Origin: Chalara sp. BL73 | Lineage: Eukaryota > Ascomycota > Leotiomycetes > Helotiales | Length of the DNA: 64,000 bases | Direction: 5' to 3' | Assembly: GCA_918026815.1 (NCBI GenBank) | Contig: CAKJVC010000106.1 | Location: forward strand, 62,001 to 126,000 | In this document: piece after piece, positions 60,701 to 64,000 of the stretch | Position numbering within the stretch: position 1 is the first letter of the stretch | How the letters are laid out: every line of letters starts with the position of its first letter | Translations under genes and position numbers: made by a program | The notes under the pieces: generated by a model | Told to the model about the DNA's origin: nothing | The model's input: the letters and a program-made list of their open reading frames with translations, nothing else | The model's database searches: none

Positions 60701-63700
60701 GTTTCGATATAGTTTATTACAGTATTTTAACACACTGCGATTTAGTTTTTTTTTAAATATTTTTACTACTAAAAATTTTAATGCTTTCGAAATAAAAAAA
60801 TTCGCTGCTTGCTATACTGTGTGTTTTATTGTTTTAATTACAATAAAAAGTAATACGTTTTTATAAAATCGACTGTATTTAGTTTAGTTAAACATAAAAA
60901 CTTTTTTTTTGTTAATTAGAACTTTTTTTAAAAACTTTTTTTTTGCAAGCTGTAGTATATTTTTAATATTTAAGTTTTTTAGTTTTTTAAGCGTAAGTTT
61001 TAACTTTTTAAAAATTTCCGAAAACTTAAAAATAATATATTTTTAATATATTTTAATTTGTTTTTAAAAAACGTTTTTTGCTTTAAACTTTTTATATTAG
61101 TTACTTTTGCTTTTCGAAGTATTGCTTACTTTGTTTGCTTTATTAACTAAATAAATTTTTTTGTTTTTTGTTTTATATGCAGTATTTACGCTAAAGTACT
61201 GCGTTTTTTTTTTTTTGTAAAAAAAAAGTATGCAATTAAAGTTAAAATTTGTTTTTACAAAATTTAAAACTAAATAAGTATTTGTATTTTACAAATTGTT
61301 TATAAGCTCGTTTTTTTTTTTAAAAAAGTAAAACTTGTTTTTAAGTTTTTTAAATACCGGAACAAACTAAAAGTTTTTTTAAAACATTTTTACGTTTGTT
61401 ATATAAAAGCTATTTATAGTTACGCAGTTAGCTATAAATATTGCTAGTTTTTTGAATTTGTTGTATATTCGTTATTACTATTAAACTCGATTATTTCGAT
61501 AGTGTTTTAAGCTCGACGTATTACAGCGTTTTTTGCGGATTTCGTTTCGGTATTTGTTTTTACTATAGTAATTAAGCCGGTTTTTAAGTTTCGAATAAAA
61601 GCAAAAACAAAACTGTTAAAAAAAAATTTAAAATAACGAAATATTACTTTAGTTTTGCGTATAAATAAAAAGCTTAAAATTAGTTTGAAACTAAATAAAT
61701 TTATAATATAAAATCGGGTTTTTATAGCTGTATTGCTAATAGTAACCGGCAAATTGTTTATAAACTTTACAAATTTCGACGTACTTTTTGTAATAGTTTT
61801 TAAAGCTATATTGTTGTTTCGAGTAATAAAAATGTTTACTTTTGTCGCAACTTTTAGTGTTATTAAGCTAACTTCGGCGTTTGTATTAAGCGTAGTTTTA
61901 ATATTTACAAGCTTTAAGCGACTTGCTAGTGTAATAACTATTTTCAGCGTAAAAAAATAAATTTCCGAATATTTCGAATAAAACTTTATTAATCCAAAAC
62001 TAATATTAGCTGTGTTTTTGCTGCAGTTTACTAATTTTTTTAAATTTATTATGCTTTTTTTAAGTGTTTGTTTAGCAGTTGTATTAAAGTTAATACTAAA
62101 GCAAATTATTAGCTTTTCTAGGCTTATTATGCTTTTTTTAATAAATGCTTGCTTTATTTTTTTATTCAAAGTTTTTTTTAAAGTTTTAAGCCGTTTTTTA
62201 AAAAGCAAAGCCGGATTTGTTAGCGATAGCAGTTTTTTTAAAGTAAATTTTTTAAGAATCGATTTTTAAGTTATAAGTTTTGCTAGCGAACTTTTATAAC
62301 TGTAGCTAAGTCTAGTTAGCGTATTTGCTACTGTAAGTTTTAATTTTTAAGCTTTTATAGCTTTTTGCTTTAAGTTAGCTTTTTTCGGCTTTTTAAGCTT
62401 GTTTTTAAAAAAACTTTTTTAAAAACGTACTATTTTTAGCTGTAATATTTTAACTATATTGTGCTTCGTTTGTTTTTAAAGTTTTTTTTGTAGCGTAAAA
62501 AGCTTAAAGTTATATAATGTTTAACGTTTCGCTTTTTTAGTAAATAGCTTAACTTTTACAAGCTTTATTTCGGCTTTTTTTATAATAAAGTTTTGCACTT
62601 AAACATTTGTTTTATTATTTAGCTTTGTTTTTGTTAGTATATCGCTAGTTTTACAAACGTAAATTTTAATATTGTTAACTACGCTTTTTTTTTTAGCTTA
62701 AGCTTTTTTTATTTTAAATTAAGCTTTTTTTTTTAAAGCTCGTTTTTTATTTTTAAAAATGTAGCTAAATTTAGTATTAATAGTTCGTGCTATAATTTAG
62801 TTTTAGCGCGGAAAGTCGTTGCTAAACTGTATAAGTATTAAAGTTTTTTCGGCTTTTTAAAGTTTTAAGCAAATATAATAATTTTTATTAAACTTATAAA
62901 TAACGTTTAAACTAATAAATTTCGTGTAGTTATAATACTAGTTTATATATTTATAAAGCTTTTAAAGTTTTATATTACTTAATTGCTAATTTTTGTACTA
63001 TTTACAAATATTATTATTTCGAAACTTTTTTTTTTTTAAAAAATTTTTGTAATTTATTTTATATTTTTTAGTATAATTCTTTTTTAAATAGTTGAAATTA
63101 GTTATTCGAGCTTTTTGCTAAGTTCGTTTTGTAACAATTTGCAAAATTCGTAAACGTTTTAAACTTTTTATAATGTTGTTTATTTTTTAGTTTGTAACTG
63201 AACAGTTTTTTAAAAATTTCTTTTTAATAAAAAACAATACAGCTTTGTTACGTTTTTCTAGTTTTAACGTCGAAAATGCCGAAAATACCGAGCGAGTTTT
63301 TTTAAACACAAATAAAATGCTTATTTTTAAGCTATTAAACTTTGTAAGCAGTTTTTTTATTTTTTGTTTTTGTACTAAATTTTTTTTTTTTTTTAATACT
63401 GCATATTCGTTTTTAACGTACTTATAAACTTTTTTGTAAAGTTTAATGCTTTCAGTATTTAGTTTTTTTAGTTTTGCTGCATATTTAAAAGCTTTTACGC
63501 GCAGCTTATAAAGCAGTTTATATAAAAACTTAAACGTTAGTATTTTGTTTGTAATAACTTTTTTTTTTAAGTATTTTAATTTTATTTAATTGAATTTTTT
63601 GCAATAAAAGTATATTTGCTTTTATGTTACGTAACTTTAATTATTAATAGTTTTGAAATTTTTAACGTATTTGTCGAAATATACAATAATATATAAAAGT

Positions 63701-64000
63701 TGCTTCGAATTTTTGTACTAATACTTTTTTAACAGTTTTTGTTAAAAAGCTTTTTACGTTACAGTTAAGTTATTATATTTGTTTAGCTGTTTAATTTTTT
63801 TTTTTAGTTGTACCGAAACGTACTTTGCTGCTTTTTTTTTCTTTTTTTTGTTATTTTAAATTTTATAACTTTTAAAGTTTTTGTTAAAAAACTTAAAGTA
63901 CGCAGTAATTTTTTTGTTACTAAAAAAAAAACTGCTATATTTTCTAAGTACCGGCATAAGTTAAAAGTAAGCACGGTTATATATTCGGCTCGAGCTTGTA

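Larger units (their letters stand above)
52777..64000. other. AT-rich, RIP-like tract without genes
   Basis: These 11.2 kb are dominated by A/T runs with scattered CG and GC steps (TTCG, CGAG, AGCTTT). CA, TG, TCA and TGA are scarce compared with TA, apart from ACA and TGT. Stops occur in all frames. The longest ORF (minus 61,507-62,208, 233 codons) consists of Lys, Asn, Ile, Phe, Leu and Thr, the pattern expected from AT-rich sequence. No protein family, tRNA or rRNA is recognisable. This fits transposon sequence destroyed by repeat-induced C-to-T mutation, an AT isochore as seen in several leotiomycete and dothideomycete genomes. Centromeric or subtelomeric location is possible but not shown. 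Confidence 0.8.

Noticed and set aside
61507..62208. 233-codon minus-strand ORF in the AT-rich tract
   Set aside because: Its residues are those expected from AT-rich codons (Lys, Asn, Ile, Phe, Leu, Thr). It lacks a domain and lies within sequence showing heavy RIP-like decay.

Overview
The window looks like a chromosome segment of a filamentous ascomycete. The reasons are short GT-AG introns (about 49-110 bases) with CTAAC-like branch points, protein families found across Pezizomycotina, intact Tc1/mariner elements, and a long AT-rich tract of the kind left by repeat-induced point mutation (RIP). A leotiomycete is my best guess, from general resemblance only. All calls come from reading the sequence; no database search was run.

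Layout. Positions 1-490 hold the C-terminal end of a Zn2Cys6-type regulator. Positions 500-11,600 are gene-poor and contain several coding-like segments broken by stops and frameshifts (decayed genes, one with an OTU-protease-like motif). Positions 11,600-18,150 are a compact housekeeping block: an SR-protein kinase (SRPK/Sky1 type), the nuclear-envelope protein Brl1/Brr6, and the transcription elongation factor Iws1/Spn1. Brl1 and Iws1 share a 348-base divergent promoter. Positions 19,300-31,200 carry a small single-pass membrane protein, a GPI-anchored serine/threonine-rich wall protein, a secreted six-hairpin-glycosidase-like enzyme, a DUF924 protein, a Tc1 transposon with a MITE-like element inserted in its left terminal repeat, and a small secreted four-cysteine protein.

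Positions 34,500-37,450 encode a large glutamine/proline-rich nuclear-type protein with a DUF8032-type domain and a second, apparently related module downstream. A very long gene-poor interval follows (37.5-50.6 kb). It holds a candidate three-exon orphan gene, a second intact Tc1 element with perfect 32-base ends, and several microsatellites. Positions 50,648-52,351 encode an allantoate-permease-type (Dal5/ACS) MFS transporter. Just beyond it, at a GAA/TAA microsatellite, the sequence switches to an AT-rich tract that runs to the window end. That tract has no credible gene and only a few higher-GC islands that look like LTR fragments.

The genes do not form an obvious pathway. The housekeeping block concerns nuclear processes (splicing-factor phosphorylation, nuclear pore and envelope assembly, elongation). 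The 19-31 kb block is rich in secreted or surface proteins. I found no convincing new multi-gene system. The most unusual structures are the nested transposon, the spliced upstream ORF that would end on the SRPK start codon, and the two-module DUF8032 protein.
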